NCBI RefSeq assembly: GCF_000336555.1
Contig: NZ_KB375281.1
Location: 2,429,954 to 2,493,953, forward strand
Origin: Afipia clevelandensis ATCC 49720
Lineage (GTDB): Bacteria > Pseudomonadota > Alphaproteobacteria > Rhizobiales > Xanthobacteraceae
Direction: 5' to 3'
Length of the DNA stretch: 64,000 bases
Numbering within the stretch: position 1 is the first letter of the stretch; each line of letters begins with the position of its first letter. This document shows, in pieces, positions 1 through 8,632 of this stretch. The notes under the pieces are model-generated. The model did not search any database and was not told the origin of the DNA. It was given only the letters and a program-made list of their open reading frames with translations. A program made the translations under genes and the position numbers.

Positions 1-650
1 GCCGCAGGAGCCGCGGCACCGGCTGCGGGAGCAGCACCGGCCGCAGGCGCAGCGCCTTCGGCACCGGCCGCCTTGGTCTCTTCGCCGTAACCCGACGGCG
101 GCACGACCGTGACCAGCGTCTGGTCGTCGCGAAGGGCCTTCACGCCCTGCGGCAACTGAACGTCGCTGAGGTGAACCGAGTTGTTGATTTCGAGCTTGGA
201 GACGTCGACCTCGATGAACTGCGGAATGTGCTCGACGTCCGCTTCCAGTTCGACGGTGTGATTGACGATGTTCACCGTGCCGCCGCGCTTCACGCCCGGC
301 GAGACTTCAGCGCCGGTGACATGCAGCGGAACGCTGACGCGAATCTTGGCGCCTGCGCCGAGACGCAGGAAGTCGACATGCAGCGGGAAATCCTTGACCG
401 GATCGAGGGAGAAGTCGCGCGGAATCACGCGGTGCTTCTTGCCATCGAGGTCGATGTTGAAAATAGTGGTGAGGAAGTGACCGGCGAAGATCGCCTGACG
501 CGCAGACTTGTCGTCGAGCGAGATGGTCAGCGGGGCCTGATTGTCACCATAGATCACAGCCGGAACACGGCCTGCGCGACGTTCTGCCCGGGCGGCCCCC
601 TTGCCGGCCTTCGGACGAGCGGTCGCCTTCAATTCCTTGACGGTCGCCAT
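1..650 (-). CDS. rplY: 50S ribosomal protein L25/Ctc (C-terminus cut by window edge)
   Basis: L25 of the long Ctc/TL5 type, which binds 5S rRNA in the large ribosomal subunit. The start ATG is at 650-648, preceded by an AAGGAA ribosome site. The product begins MATVKELKATARPKAGKGAA and continues with the L25 signature RRAGRVPAVIYG, followed by the beta-rich C-terminal domain with VSVPLHVTG and GGTVNIVNHTVELE. From about residue 190 an Ala/Pro/Gly-rich tail starts and runs off the left edge, so the stop is not visible. Such low-complexity tails are usual in alphaproteobacterial L25. In relatives pth normally lies downstream, which would be outside the window. Confidence 0.95.
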   Translation of the reverse strand, partial: MATVKELKATARPKAGKGAARAERRAGRVPAVIYGDNQAPLTISLDDKSARQAIFAGHFLTTIFNIDLDGKKHRVIPRDFSLDPVKDFPLHVDFLRLGAGAKIRVSVPLHVTGAEVSPGVKRGGTVNIVNHTVELEADVEHIPQFIEVDVSKLEINNSVHLSDVQLPQGVKALRDDQTLVTVVPPSGYGEETKAAGAEGAAPAAGAAPAAGAAAPA

Positions 651-994
651 TGTTGAATTCCTTGAGTTTTGAAAAGTGAAGGGCCGCAAAGCGGCCCGGT
701 TTTACGCCGCAGCAAGCCTCCAGGGGTGCGGGGGCCGCAGACGTGGCGGGTTCTTAGCCCCAAAGCGCCCGAAACACAAGAAAATCGGCCAATTTTATCG
801 GGGCCCGAAGACCGCAGGCCGAGCTGGCAGCCCGCATTGTCCACGTCTGCCGGCAGCGGCCAAAGCGAAAATCTTACAGGCCTTGTTCCAGCCATTTTAC
901 GTGTGTTATGTTATAACATAACAATACCGAAGGCGATCCCTCATGCCGCCACGCCGCCTCTCCCGCATCGCATTGAAAAGGCTGTTTGATTCCG
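651..994. other. Divergent intergenic region between rplY and the COG0523 gene
   Basis: About 340 bases between two divergent genes. It must hold both promoters. A perfect GC hairpin (7-bp arms, AAA loop, 681-697) sits about 30 bases upstream of the rplY start and would be in its leader. The perfect 20-bp palindrome at 904-923 lies on the COG0523 side. I see no gene in the rest; short open frames here lack a ribosome site or recognisable product. Confidence 0.6.
904..923. promoter_or_regulatory. Zur-type operator palindrome
   Basis: TGTTATGTTATAACATAACA is a perfect 20-bp inverted repeat. Its ATGTTATAACAT core agrees with zinc-uptake-regulator (Zur) boxes described for Proteobacteria. It lies about 70 bases upstream of the ATG of a COG0523 GTPase, a family often repressed by Zur under zinc sufficiency. 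Inference: zinc limitation derepresses the downstream gene. Binding is not shown by the sequence alone. Confidence 0.8.
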
Positions 995-2209
995 ATGAAA
1001 AAGCTGCCCGTTACCGTGCTCTCCGGCTTTCTTGGAGCCGGCAAAACCACCCTGATGAATCATGTTCTGAACAACCGGCAGGGCCTGAGGGTCGCTGTGA
1101 TCGTGAACGACATGAGCGAGGTGAATATCGATGCGGACCTTATTCGCGCTGGCGGTGCGAACCTGTCGCGGACGAATGAAACCCTGGTCGAGATGACCAA
1201 CGGCTGCATCTGCTGCACGCTGCGGGACGATCTTCTCAAGGAGGTTCGCACACTGGCCCGTGACGGCCGGTTCGACTACCTGCTGATCGAATCCACCGGA
1301 ATCTCCGAGCCGCTTCCGGTGGCCGCCACCTTCGATTTCCGCGACGAGAGCGGTGAAAGCCTCAGCGATGTCGCGAAGCTCGACACCATGGTGACGGTCG
1401 TGGACGCGGTGAACCTGCTGCGCGACTACGCCTCGCATGATTTCCTGCGCGACCGCGGCGAATCCCTCGGCGATGACGACAGGCGCACGCTGGTGGATTT
1501 GCTTGTCGAGCAGATCGAATTCGCCGATGTCATCATCCTCAACAAGGTGGATGACGCGACGCCGATGCAGCGCGAAACCGCGCGGCAGATCCTGATCGCG
1601 CTCAATCCCGATGCCGATATTGTCGAGGCAAATTTCTCTCGCGTTCCGCCCGAGCGGATTCTCAACACGGGACGCTTCGACTTTGAAAAAGCGCAGGAAC
1701 ATCCGACGTGGTTCAAGGAACTGTACGGTTTTGCCGATCATGTGCCGGAAACAGAGGAATATGGCGTCAGCAATTTTGTCTATCGCGCGCGGCGGCCGTT
1801 CGACCCGCAGAAATTCCACGCCTTCATTCATTCAAGCTGGCCCGGCGTGATCCGCGCCAAAGGGCATTTCTGGCTGGCGACGCGGCCGCAATGGGTCGGC
1901 GAGTTGAGCCAGGCGGGAGCGATCGTGCGCAACGAAGCGATGGGATTCTGGTGGGCGGCGATCCCGAAGGAGCGCTGGCCCGATCATCCGCAATGGCGCG
2001 CGGCGATTGCAAGAAGCTGGTCGGATGTCTGGGGTGATCGTCGGCAGGAAATCGTGTTCATCGGCGCCGGCATGAACACGGCTGACCTGACCCGCCGCCT
2101 CGACGCATGTCTCGTGGCCGACAGCGGCAAGGAGGAAATGAGAGTCGCAGCGTGGGCGAAACTGCCCGATCCATTTCCGGTGTGGCGGCGGGCAAACGAA
2201 GCGGCGTGA
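995..2209 (+). CDS. COG0523/CobW-family GTPase, probable zinc metallochaperone (ZigA/YciC-like)
   Basis: G3E-family GTPase of 404 aa. The Walker A motif GFLGAGKTT is at residues 11-19, the metal-binding CxCC motif (C71, C73, C74) follows NG, ESTG is at 99-102 and NKVD, the guanine-specificity motif, at 183-186. The C-terminal half is a CobW_C domain containing RARRPFDP. I chose ATG 995; an in-frame TTG at 986 is less likely. The perfect Zur-like palindrome upstream argues for a role in zinc homeostasis rather than cobalamin or nitrile hydratase maturation, and no such genes are near. Members of this subgroup are thought to deliver zinc to client proteins during zinc starvation; the client here is unknown. 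Confidence 0.88.
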   Translation: MKKLPVTVLSGFLGAGKTTLMNHVLNNRQGLRVAVIVNDMSEVNIDADLIRAGGANLSRTNETLVEMTNGCICCTLRDDLLKEVRTLARDGRFDYLLIESTGISEPLPVAATFDFRDESGESLSDVAKLDTMVTVVDAVNLLRDYASHDFLRDRGESLGDDDRRTLVDLLVEQIEFADVIILNKVDDATPMQRETARQILIALNPDADIVEANFSRVPPERILNTGRFDFEKAQEHPTWFKELYGFADHVPETEEYGVSNFVYRARRPFDPQKFHAFIHSSWPGVIRAKGHFWLATRPQWVGELSQAGAIVRNEAMGFWWAAIPKERWPDHPQWRAAIARSWSDVWGDRRQEIVFIGAGMNTADLTRRLDACLVADSGKEEMRVAAWAKLPDPFPVWRRANEAA

Positions 2210-2323
2210 CAAATCGCGGCATTATTTCAATGGTCCATTAACGACGCACGTTAAGGGACGGGAACCGGTTTTTCGCTACATCTGCGGGGTAGATACCCAC
2301 CGAACGCCCCGCAGAGGACGGAT

Positions 2324-3433
2324 ATGGCCGCTTTGGCAAAACTCCCGGCTTTGGAACACGCGCAATCGACGCGGCGCCTGCTGCTCGCATCGGATTGCGA
2401 AAACCAGAGCGAGGAGCTTGCGCGCATCCTGCGCAACGCAGGCAATGTCGAGGCGATTTCGATTTTCGATCTCCCCGATCATCCGGCCAGCGATTTCGCC
2501 GGCGTGGTGATCGACATTGACCTGACATCGGCCGCCGCCGTGCAGCGCGTACGCAGCAAGCTCACCGGCAAGGCATATCAGTCATTGCCCCGGCTGTTCG
2601 TGCTGGCCGACGCGCTTCATCACGGATCGGCGCAGGCCTGGGCGCTCGGCGCCACCGACACAATCCAGCGGCCATTCCAGCCGGAAAGCATCCTGCACCG
2701 GATCCGCCAGGTGTTTCCGGAAACGCCGGAAGACGAACATGAAGCCGACGCGCGCATCCTGAGCACCGGCGTCACCGCCGCGCTGGTCGTGATGTCGAAA
2801 ATCTTCCGCCGGCTGCCCGCCGGAATCCCGCTGTCGCTCAACGACGTGATGGAAGCCGAAACGCAGATCCTGCGCGCGCTGAAGCGCTGCTCGCTGCGGC
2901 AATGGCTGATCGCGGTGAACAAGCATCACAACAAGAGCTATCGCCACACCCTGCATGTCACCGGCTACGCCGTCGCCTTCGCGCATCATCTCGGCATGCG
3001 CGAGGACGACCAGCGCCGCCTGACCCGCGCCGCATTGCTGCACGATGTCGGCAAGGCGTTCGTGCCGCTGCCGATCCTCGACAAGCGCGGCGAACTCACG
3101 GACGAGGAACAGAACATCCTCGCCCAGCACACACAGCTCGGCTACAACGCGCTGAAGGAACAGCGCGGCTTTCCGGGCGAAGTGCTGGACGTGGTGCTGC
3201 ATCACCACGAAATGCTGGACGGCACCGGCTATCCGGACGGCCTTCGCGGGCAACAGATCAGCGACATCGTCCGCATCATGACGCTGGTGGATACCTATGC
3301 CAGCCTGCTCGAACCCGACGCCACCACAGCGGCCATGACGCCCGAACAGGCTTTCGGAATCCTGGAACTGATGGGCGGCAAGCTCGACGGCGCCCTGCGT
3401 CAGGCCTTCCGGCCGGTGGCGCTGGGGACGTAA
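2324..3433 (+). CDS. HD-GYP domain protein with degenerate receiver domain
   Basis: Protein of 369 aa. Residues about 17-132 resemble a response-regulator receiver, but the acidic pair is absent and the conserved KPF is RPF (116-118), so phosphorylation is doubtful. Residues about 200-340 form an HD-GYP domain with HDVGK (240-244) and HHEMLDGTGYP (294-304), the signature of c-di-GMP phosphodiesterases. It probably lowers c-di-GMP in the cytosol, with the N-terminal domain as a non-canonical input. It stands alone between the COG0523 gene and a transporter binding protein, with no histidine kinase beside it. Confidence 0.85.
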   Translation: MAALAKLPALEHAQSTRRLLLASDCENQSEELARILRNAGNVEAISIFDLPDHPASDFAGVVIDIDLTSAAAVQRVRSKLTGKAYQSLPRLFVLADALHHGSAQAWALGATDTIQRPFQPESILHRIRQVFPETPEDEHEADARILSTGVTAALVVMSKIFRRLPAGIPLSLNDVMEAETQILRALKRCSLRQWLIAVNKHHNKSYRHTLHVTGYAVAFAHHLGMREDDQRRLTRAALLHDVGKAFVPLPILDKRGELTDEEQNILAQHTQLGYNALKEQRGFPGEVLDVVLHHHEMLDGTGYPDGLRGQQISDIVRIMTLVDTYASLLEPDATTAAMTPEQAFGILELMGGKLDGALRQAFRPVALGT

Positions 3434-3542
3434 CCGCGTCCCGCTGCAACACCGTTGCTTTTGGCCTATCCCCGCGATTAGATGCACCTGCAACTAATTG
3501 AAGCGCGGACCGGCACGCATCGGCCGCGCAGGGAGGATTTCC

Positions 3543-4535
3543 ATGCCGATCCATGCGCCGCTCACCCGCCGCTCGTTCATGACTGCGACCGCCGCATTCG
3601 GCGCGGGGCTGGCGTCACCGTCCTTCGCGCAACAGGCCTATCCGGCGCGGCCGGTTCATCTCATCGTCCCCTACGCTGCCGGCGGCGGCACCGATTTCTT
3701 CGCGCGGCTGGTCGGCGCGTCGATGGGCACGACCCTCGGCCAGCAGATCGTGGTGGAGAACCGCCCCGGTGCGGGCACGCAGATCGGCGCGGAAGCCGCC
3801 GCCAAGGCGCAGCCCGACGGCTACACCTTCCTGCTCGGCGACACCTCCACCTACGCTTCCAACAAGAGCCTGTATCAAAAGCTCCCCTACGATTCGCAAA
3901 AGGATTTCGCGCCGATCTCGCTGACCGGACGTTTCGCCATCGTGCTGCTGGTGAACACCGACAAGCTCAATGTCACCTCGCCGCAGGCACTGATCGACGC
4001 CGCGAAGAAAGCGCCAGGCGCCATCGACTATGCCAGCGCCGGTGTCGGCTCGCCGTTCCATCTGGCGGCGGAGCTGTTCGCGCAATCTGCGGGCATCAAG
4101 CTCAACCATGTGCCCTACAAGGGCGCCGGTCCAGCGCTGCAGGATCTCGCCGGCGGGCAGATCGGCATGATGTTCGTCGACTTCGCCACCGCGCGCTCAC
4201 AACTGAATCTGAAATCGATCAAGGCGATCGGCGTGTGCTCGCCGGGCGAATTCTACGGGCTGCCCGGCGTGCCCGCCGTCGCTGCCACGGTGCCGGGCTT
4301 CGAGGCGTGGGCTTGGCAGGGTTTCTCCGCCCCGGCGAAGGTTTCGCCCGACATCATCGCAAAATTGCGCGAGGCCTATCTGAAGGCAGTCAACGATCCG
4401 GCGATCAAACAGAAGCTGATCGACGCCGGCATCGACCCGCTGCAGAGCACGCCGCAGGAGATGGCCGCCTATGTCGCGTCGGAAACCGCGAAGTGGGAGA
4501 AGGTGATCAAGACCGCTGGCATCAAGCTGGATTGA
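3543..4535 (+). CDS. Bug/TctC-family periplasmic solute-binding protein
   Basis: Protein of 330 aa of the tripartite tricarboxylate transporter receptor family (TctC/Bug). An N-terminal twin-arginine signal RRSFMTATAAFGAGLASPSF ends near AQQ. The mature protein starts with AYPARPVHLIVPYAAGGGTD, the standard Bug opening, and carries LNHVPYKGAGPALQDLAGGQ, typical of the second lobe. ATG 3543 is chosen because AGGGAGG lies 7-8 bases upstream; an earlier in-frame start at 3498 has no such site. No TctA/TctB membrane genes are adjacent, so this is an orphan binding protein, common in this family. The ligand cannot be told; organic acids are usual. Its 3' end overlaps the convergent TetR-like gene by 14 bases. 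Confidence 0.88.
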   Translation: MPIHAPLTRRSFMTATAAFGAGLASPSFAQQAYPARPVHLIVPYAAGGGTDFFARLVGASMGTTLGQQIVVENRPGAGTQIGAEAAAKAQPDGYTFLLGDTSTYASNKSLYQKLPYDSQKDFAPISLTGRFAIVLLVNTDKLNVTSPQALIDAAKKAPGAIDYASAGVGSPFHLAAELFAQSAGIKLNHVPYKGAGPALQDLAGGQIGMMFVDFATARSQLNLKSIKAIGVCSPGEFYGLPGVPAVAATVPGFEAWAWQGFSAPAKVSPDIIAKLREAYLKAVNDPAIKQKLIDAGIDPLQSTPQEMAAYVASETAKWEKVIKTAGIKLD

Positions 4536-5127
4536 CCCGGCCGTCGTTTACCGCAAGCTTGTCTGCTGTGATCGAGGCGTCGCGAAGCGCATCGAGCCCG
4601 CTCACGAACATCTCGACAGCGAACACGTAGCTCTTTTGATACTCCATGGGCCGCGCCACCGGCGCGGACATCTCGCCGAGAACGAATCCGCGCACCAGAC
4701 TCTTGAGAATGCGGATGGCATGCTTTGCGGATTCGTCGGCGATCCCCACGCCCGAGAAAACACGCCGCACCGTCTGCGCCAGTTGTCCGGCGGCCTTCTG
4801 GTATTCGGGATTGTCGACCTCCGGATCGCGGAACGACGCGACCGCCAGCCCGGGACTGCCGAGCGCGAAGCTGCGCATCGCAAACGCCATCGCCCGCACC
4901 GCATCACGGCCGGTCTTGCCCTCGACCGCCTTTTCGATCTGCCGCCGCAACCCCTGATAGCCTGCGATGGCGAGCGCCTGCTTCATCTGCGGGATGGTGT
5001 CGACCTTTCCGAAGAAGGCTTCCATTTCCGTGACGAGATCGGCGGCGATCTTCTTGTCCCAGCGCGAAGCCGGCGCCTTGATGACGCGCTCAACCTCCGG
5101 AAAATGTGTGCGGTCGAACGGAACCAT
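4522..5127 (-). CDS. TetR-type C-terminal (WHG-like) domain protein without an HTH; probable remnant
   Basis: 201 aa from ATG 5127 (GAGGTGG just upstream). From about GYQGLRRQIEKA onward it resembles the C-terminal ligand-binding domain of TetR regulators (WHG/TetR_C_33), for example GKTGRDAVRAMAFAMRSFAL and the helix RILKSLVRGFVLGE. The N-terminal helix-turn-helix of 50-60 residues expected in the family is missing; the first about 65 residues (MVPFDRTHFPEVERVIKAP...) match nothing I know. The frame stays open up to 5250 but that extension is antisense to a tautomerase remnant. I infer a truncated regulator that can no longer bind DNA. A genuine variant N-terminus is the alternative. Confidence 0.5.
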   Translation of the reverse strand: MVPFDRTHFPEVERVIKAPASRWDKKIAADLVTEMEAFFGKVDTIPQMKQALAIAGYQGLRRQIEKAVEGKTGRDAVRAMAFAMRSFALGSPGLAVASFRDPEVDNPEYQKAAGQLAQTVRRVFSGVGIADESAKHAIRILKSLVRGFVLGEMSAPVARPMEYQKSYVFAVEMFVSGLDALRDASITADKLAVNDGRVNPA

Positions 5128-5207
5128 GACCACCTCGCAACCAAGGGGGCGATTCTGAACGCCAATGGTCAACGTCCCTGGCGAAAACTCCGGCTTTTTC
5201 GATTCAA

Positions 5208-5342
5208 ATGGTTCGCACCACGCGCATCGCCGATGACCTGCACGCGCCACTGAACATCCGCCGCGAAGACGTGTTCATCAATCTGGTGGAAGTGGCGAAG
5301 GAAAACTGGTCGTTCGGGAACGGTATCGCGCAGTATGCGTAA
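5208..5342 (+). pseudogene. 3' fragment of a Tautomerase_2-type gene
   Basis: A 44-codon open frame encodes RIADDLHAPLNIRREDVF followed by INLVEVAKENWSFGNGIAQY and a final A. This is the C-terminal third of tautomerase superfamily proteins of about 125-130 aa (the ENWSFGNG ending is typical). The preceding in-frame codons show no tautomerase similarity, so the first two thirds, including the catalytic Pro1, are gone. It points away from the headless TetR-like gene, suggesting one event removed both 5' ends and the shared promoter. Confidence 0.6.
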
Positions 5343-5354
5343 CGCGCTCCGGCC

Positions 5355-5621
5355 TCACGTCTCGGCGACGGGGCCGGTCTTCTTCTCCAGCGCCTCGATC
5401 CGGGCTTTCAGCGCCTCGTTCTCCTCGCGGGCAAGACGGGCCATGTCCTTCACCGCCTCGAACTCCTCGCGCTTGACGAGATCGAGGTCGCGCAGGATGC
5501 GCTCGGCCTGACTGCGCACGACGGTTTCCACCTCGCGCTTGACGCCGGAGGCGGCGCCTGCGGCATCGTTCATCAGGCGCGCGATCTCGTCGAAGAAACG
5601 GTTGCTGGTCTGGGTCATCAT
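5355..5621 (-). CDS. ubiK: UbiK/BMFP-family accessory factor
   Basis: Small protein of 88 aa of the BMFP/UbiK family (formerly YqiC). The first half contains FFDEIARLMNDAAGAASGVK and an amphipathic stretch; the second half (EEFEAVKDMARLAREENEAL through ARIEALEKK) is a short coiled coil, as expected for a trimeric membrane-fusogenic protein. UbiK supports ubiquinone biosynthesis in Proteobacteria. ATG 5621 has GGAG about 5 bases upstream; a TTG three bases earlier could also be read. It is divergent from lgt. Confidence 0.8.
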   Translation of the reverse strand: MMTQTSNRFFDEIARLMNDAAGAASGVKREVETVVRSQAERILRDLDLVKREEFEAVKDMARLAREENEALKARIEALEKKTGPVAET

Positions 5622-5799
5622 CAAACTCCGAAGGGCCCCGGTTACCGCAGTTGAGGTGCCCAGACAATGGTGATGGCGCTGCCAGCGCGCAAGATGTCAG
5701 GAACACGTGAGTTGTTAATCGTGAATTCTTGTCGCAAACCGGTGTCACATTCACGGATACCGCGCCCTGATTCTCGCACCCGCCGGACACCGCCAACTC

Positions 5800-6648
5800 A
5801 TGTTCCTGACCGTCACGTTTCCCGTCTTCGACCCCATTGCCATCGCCATCGGGCCGATTGCGATCCGCTGGTACGCTCTGGCCTATATCGGCGGCATCGT
5901 GCTGGGCTGGCTCTACGCCCGCAAGATCATCCGCAGCGAGAGACTATGGGGCGGCAAGCCGCCGTTCACGGTGACGGATTTCGACGACTTCATCCTGTGG
6001 GTAACGCTGGGCATCATCCTCGGCGGGCGCACCGGCTATGTGCTGTTTTACAACCTGAGCTTCTTCGCGCAGCATCCCGCGGAAATTTTCAAGCTGTGGA
6101 CCGGCGGCATGTCGTTCCATGGCGGCTTCATGGGCTGCGTGATCGCGGTGCTGCTGTTCGGCTGGAAGCGCAACATTTCTGTGCTCTCGCTCGGCGACGT
6201 CACCTGCGCGGTCGGCCCGATCGGCCTTCTGCTCGGGCGGGTGGCGAACTTCATCAACAGCGAATTGTGGGGCCGCCCGGCGGACGCCAGCGTGCCATGG
6301 CGGATGGTGTTTCCGAACGGCGGCCCCCTGCCGCGCCATCCAAGCCAGCTCTACGAAGCGGGACTTGAAGGCATCCTGCTGTTCATCATCCTTGCGCTGC
6401 TCATTCGGGGAGGCGCGCTGAAGCGTCCCGGCTTCATTATCGGCGCGTTCGCTACCCTTTATGGCATCGCGCGCATCACCGGCGAATTTTTCCGCGAGCC
6501 CGATCCGCAGCTCGGATTTCTCTGGGGCGGGCTGACCATGGGCATGATCCTGTCGGTCCCGATGATCATTGCGGGCCTGGCCTTTATCGCCGCGGCATGG
6601 CGGCGCGGGCCGCGCACGGCGGGTGACGAGGCCGCCAAAGCGGCTTAA
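5800..6648 (+). CDS. lgt: Prolipoprotein diacylglyceryl transferase
   Basis: Inner-membrane enzyme of 282 aa that transfers diacylglycerol from phosphatidylglycerol to the lipobox cysteine, the first step of lipoprotein maturation. The Lgt signature [15 protein letters not shown] is at residues 146-160, HGG at 107-109, and RHPSQLYEA at 179-187. Seven hydrophobic segments can be counted. Length matches the family. The second enzyme, lspA, is present in this window at 44.6 kb but not linked. The gene following is a MidA-like methyltransferase only 52 bases downstream, so co-transcription is likely. Confidence 0.96.
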   Translation: MFLTVTFPVFDPIAIAIGPIAIRWYALAYIGGIVLGWLYARKIIRSERLWGGKPPFTVTDFDDFILWVTLGIILGGRTGYVLFYNLSFFAQHPAEIFKLWTGGMSFHGGFMGCVIAVLLFGWKRNISVLSLGDVTCAVGPIGLLLGRVANFINSELWGRPADASVPWRMVFPNGGPLPRHPSQLYEAGLEGILLFIILALLIRGGALKRPGFIIGAFATLYGIARITGEFFREPDPQLGFLWGGLTMGMILSVPMIIAGLAFIAAAWRRGPRTAGDEAAKAA

Positions 6649-6700
6649 TACGTCAAATCATATTTGAATTTTCCATTCCCGATTTGTCCGAGAGTTTGCC

Positions 6701-7813
6701 GTGTCCGATTATTCGCCGCTCGAAACCCTGATCCGGAAGCAGATCAAAGCCAACGGGCCGATGCCGGTGTCGCGCTATATGCAGATCTGCCTGACCGATC
6801 CGCAATACGGCTACTATCTCAAGCGCGATCCGCTCGGCCGCGACGGCGATTTCATCACCGCGCCCGAGGTCAGCCAGATGTTCGGCGAACTGGTCGGACT
6901 GTGGGCGGCATCGGTCTGGCACGCCATGGGCATGCCGGCCGAAGTGAAGTTCATCGAGCTTGGCCCCGGCCGCGGCACCATGATGGCAGACGCGCTGCGG
7001 GCGGTGAAAATCCTTCCCGCCTTTCGCGAAGCGATCAGCGTGCACCTCGTCGAGAAGAGCCCGACCCTGCGCGAGAAACAGCGCGACAAGCTCGCCGACG
7101 CCGCGCATGTGGAATGGTACGAGCAGATCGAGGACGTTCCCGAAGGCCCTGCCATCATCCTCGCCAACGAGTTCTTCGATGCGCTGCCGGTCCATCAGGC
7201 CGTGCGCAGGGACAGCGGGTGGCATGAACGCACCATCGAGATCGACAGCGATGACATGCTCGCCTTCGCCACCGCGCCAAATCCGATTCCGCGCTTCGAC
7301 GTGCTGCTCCCGCCGGTGGTGCGCGCCTCCCCTCCCGGTGCAATTTTTGAATGGCGCCCCGACAACGAGATCATCACGCTGGCGCGGCGGGTCCGCGATC
7401 AGGGCGGCGCGGCGCTGATCATCGACTACGGCCATGTCCGCAGCGACGCGGGCGAAACCTTTCAGGCGGTGGCGCGGCACAACTACACCAATCCGCTGCG
7501 CAATGCCGGTCTTGCCGACCTCACGGCGCATGTCGATTTTCAGGCGCTCGCCCGCGCAGCCGAGGATGTCGGTGCACGCGCTCATGGACCCGTGGAGCAA
7601 GGTACCTTCCTCAAGACTCTCGGGATCGAAACCCGTGCGCAGGCCTTAATGAAGAACGCCAACGAAGACAGCCAGAAGCTCACCACCGCCGGCCTCGCCC
7701 GCCTGACCGGCCCAAGCCCCGAGGGCATGGGATCGCTGTTCAAGGTGCTCGGCATTTCTCATCCCGCGATCAAGACACTGGCGGCGCTGTCGGATCAGGT
7801 TGCGAAGTCATGA
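6701..7813 (+). CDS. MidA/NDUFAF7-like SAM-dependent methyltransferase
   Basis: Protein of 370 aa, GTG start. Residues 49-63 (GDFITAPEVSQMFGE) and the SAM-binding ELGPGRGTMM at 86-95 define the MidA/NDUFAF7 family (DUF185). In mitochondria NDUFAF7 dimethylates an arginine of the complex I subunit NDUFS2, and alphaproteobacterial homologues probably do the same on NuoD; that is inference. The stop codon overlaps the ATG of pgeF (ATGA), implying translational coupling, and lgt precedes. The lgt-midA-pgeF order is common in alphaproteobacteria. Confidence 0.88.
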   Translation: MSDYSPLETLIRKQIKANGPMPVSRYMQICLTDPQYGYYLKRDPLGRDGDFITAPEVSQMFGELVGLWAASVWHAMGMPAEVKFIELGPGRGTMMADALRAVKILPAFREAISVHLVEKSPTLREKQRDKLADAAHVEWYEQIEDVPEGPAIILANEFFDALPVHQAVRRDSGWHERTIEIDSDDMLAFATAPNPIPRFDVLLPPVVRASPPGAIFEWRPDNEIITLARRVRDQGGAALIIDYGHVRSDAGETFQAVARHNYTNPLRNAGLADLTAHVDFQALARAAEDVGARAHGPVEQGTFLKTLGIETRAQALMKNANEDSQKLTTAGLARLTGPSPEGMGSLFKVLGISHPAIKTLAALSDQVAKS

Positions 7814-8577
7814 CATTCTCATCGTCCCTGCTCTCCGCCGTGCCCGGCCTGCGCCACGCATTTTTTTCGCGCGAGGGCGGCGTGTCGAAAGGGATTTACG
7901 AGAGTCTCAACGGCGGCATCGGCTCCAATGACAATCCGGCGGATGTGATCGAGAACCGCCGCCGCATGGCCGGGCATCTTGGCGTTGCGCCCGCGCAGTT
8001 TCTCACCGTGTTCCAGATTCACTCGCCAGATGTCGCGGTTGCCACCGCGCCATGGGAGACGGAGACGCGCCCGCGCGCCGACGCCATGGTGACCAACGTG
8101 CCGGGCCTCGCGCTCGGCGTCACGGCTGCGGACTGCGGGCCGATCCTGTTTGTCGATCCCGACAAGCGCGTGATCGGCGCGGCGCATTCCGGCTGGAAGG
8201 GCGCAATCGGCGGCGTGCTGGAAAACACCATCGCGGCGATGGAAAAGCTCGGCGCCGCGCGCGGTTCGATCATCGCCGCCATCGGTCCCTTGATCCGCCA
8301 GCGGAGCTACGAGGTCGGCGCGGAGTTCGTCGCGCGCTTTTGCGAAGGCGCGCCCGGCAACGCGCGCTTCTTCGTGCCATCCAGCCGCGCCGATCACGCC
8401 ATGTTCGATCTGGCAGATTACATCCGGATGCGGCTGGAAAACGCGGGCATTCTGATGATCGACGATGTCGGCGTCGACACCTATGCGGATGAGCGCTTCT
8501 TCAGTTACCGCCGCACCACCCATCGCAAGGAACCGGACTACGGCCGCAACATCCACGCCATCGTGCTGGAAGGCTGA
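7810..8577 (+). CDS. pgeF: Peptidoglycan editing factor PgeF (YfiH/DUF152, laccase-domain)
   Basis: Protein of 255 aa starting at the ATG that overlaps the previous stop. The conserved metal/catalytic triad of the family is visible: H71 in FQIHSPDV, C109 in TAADCGP and H126 in GAAHSGWKG. PgeF homologues act as purine nucleosidase-type or polyphenol oxidase enzymes in vitro, and in E. coli remove mis-incorporated L-serine-containing muropeptide precursors. The end of the protein (FFSYRRTTHRKEPDYGR) is typical. Length is normal. Confidence 0.92.
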   Translation: MTFSSSLLSAVPGLRHAFFSREGGVSKGIYESLNGGIGSNDNPADVIENRRRMAGHLGVAPAQFLTVFQIHSPDVAVATAPWETETRPRADAMVTNVPGLALGVTAADCGPILFVDPDKRVIGAAHSGWKGAIGGVLENTIAAMEKLGAARGSIIAAIGPLIRQRSYEVGAEFVARFCEGAPGNARFFVPSSRADHAMFDLADYIRMRLENAGILMIDDVGVDTYADERFFSYRRTTHRKEPDYGRNIHAIVLEG

Positions 8578-8595
8578 AATCTCCGTTTATCGGCC

Positions 8596-8632
8596 TTGAC
8601 TCTCCACCTGGTGGAAGCCCCACAACGCTTCC
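8596..8632 (+). promoter_or_regulatory. MerR-type operator/promoter of the adjacent regulator gene
   Basis: TTGACT at 8596-8601 is a good -35 box. It is followed by the near-palindrome TCCACCTGGTGGA (8602-8614), and a -10 would fall at about 8621-8626, a 19-base spacing. Over-long spacers filled by a dyad are the hallmark of MerR-controlled promoters. The start codon at 8633 is so close that the mRNA would be almost leaderless. I infer autoregulation by the MerR protein. Confidence 0.65.

Noticed and set aside
681-697. GGGCCGC-AAA-GCGGCCC hairpin near rplY as a terminator
   Set aside because: It is upstream of the rplY start and no plus-strand gene ends before it; at most a leader hairpin.
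5128-5250. N-terminal extension of the TetR-like remnant up to a GTG at 5250 (MARAG...)
   Set aside because: It is the reverse complement of the tautomerase fragment, and the ATG at 5127 has a ribosome site; the likeness of MARAG to TetR starts is chance.
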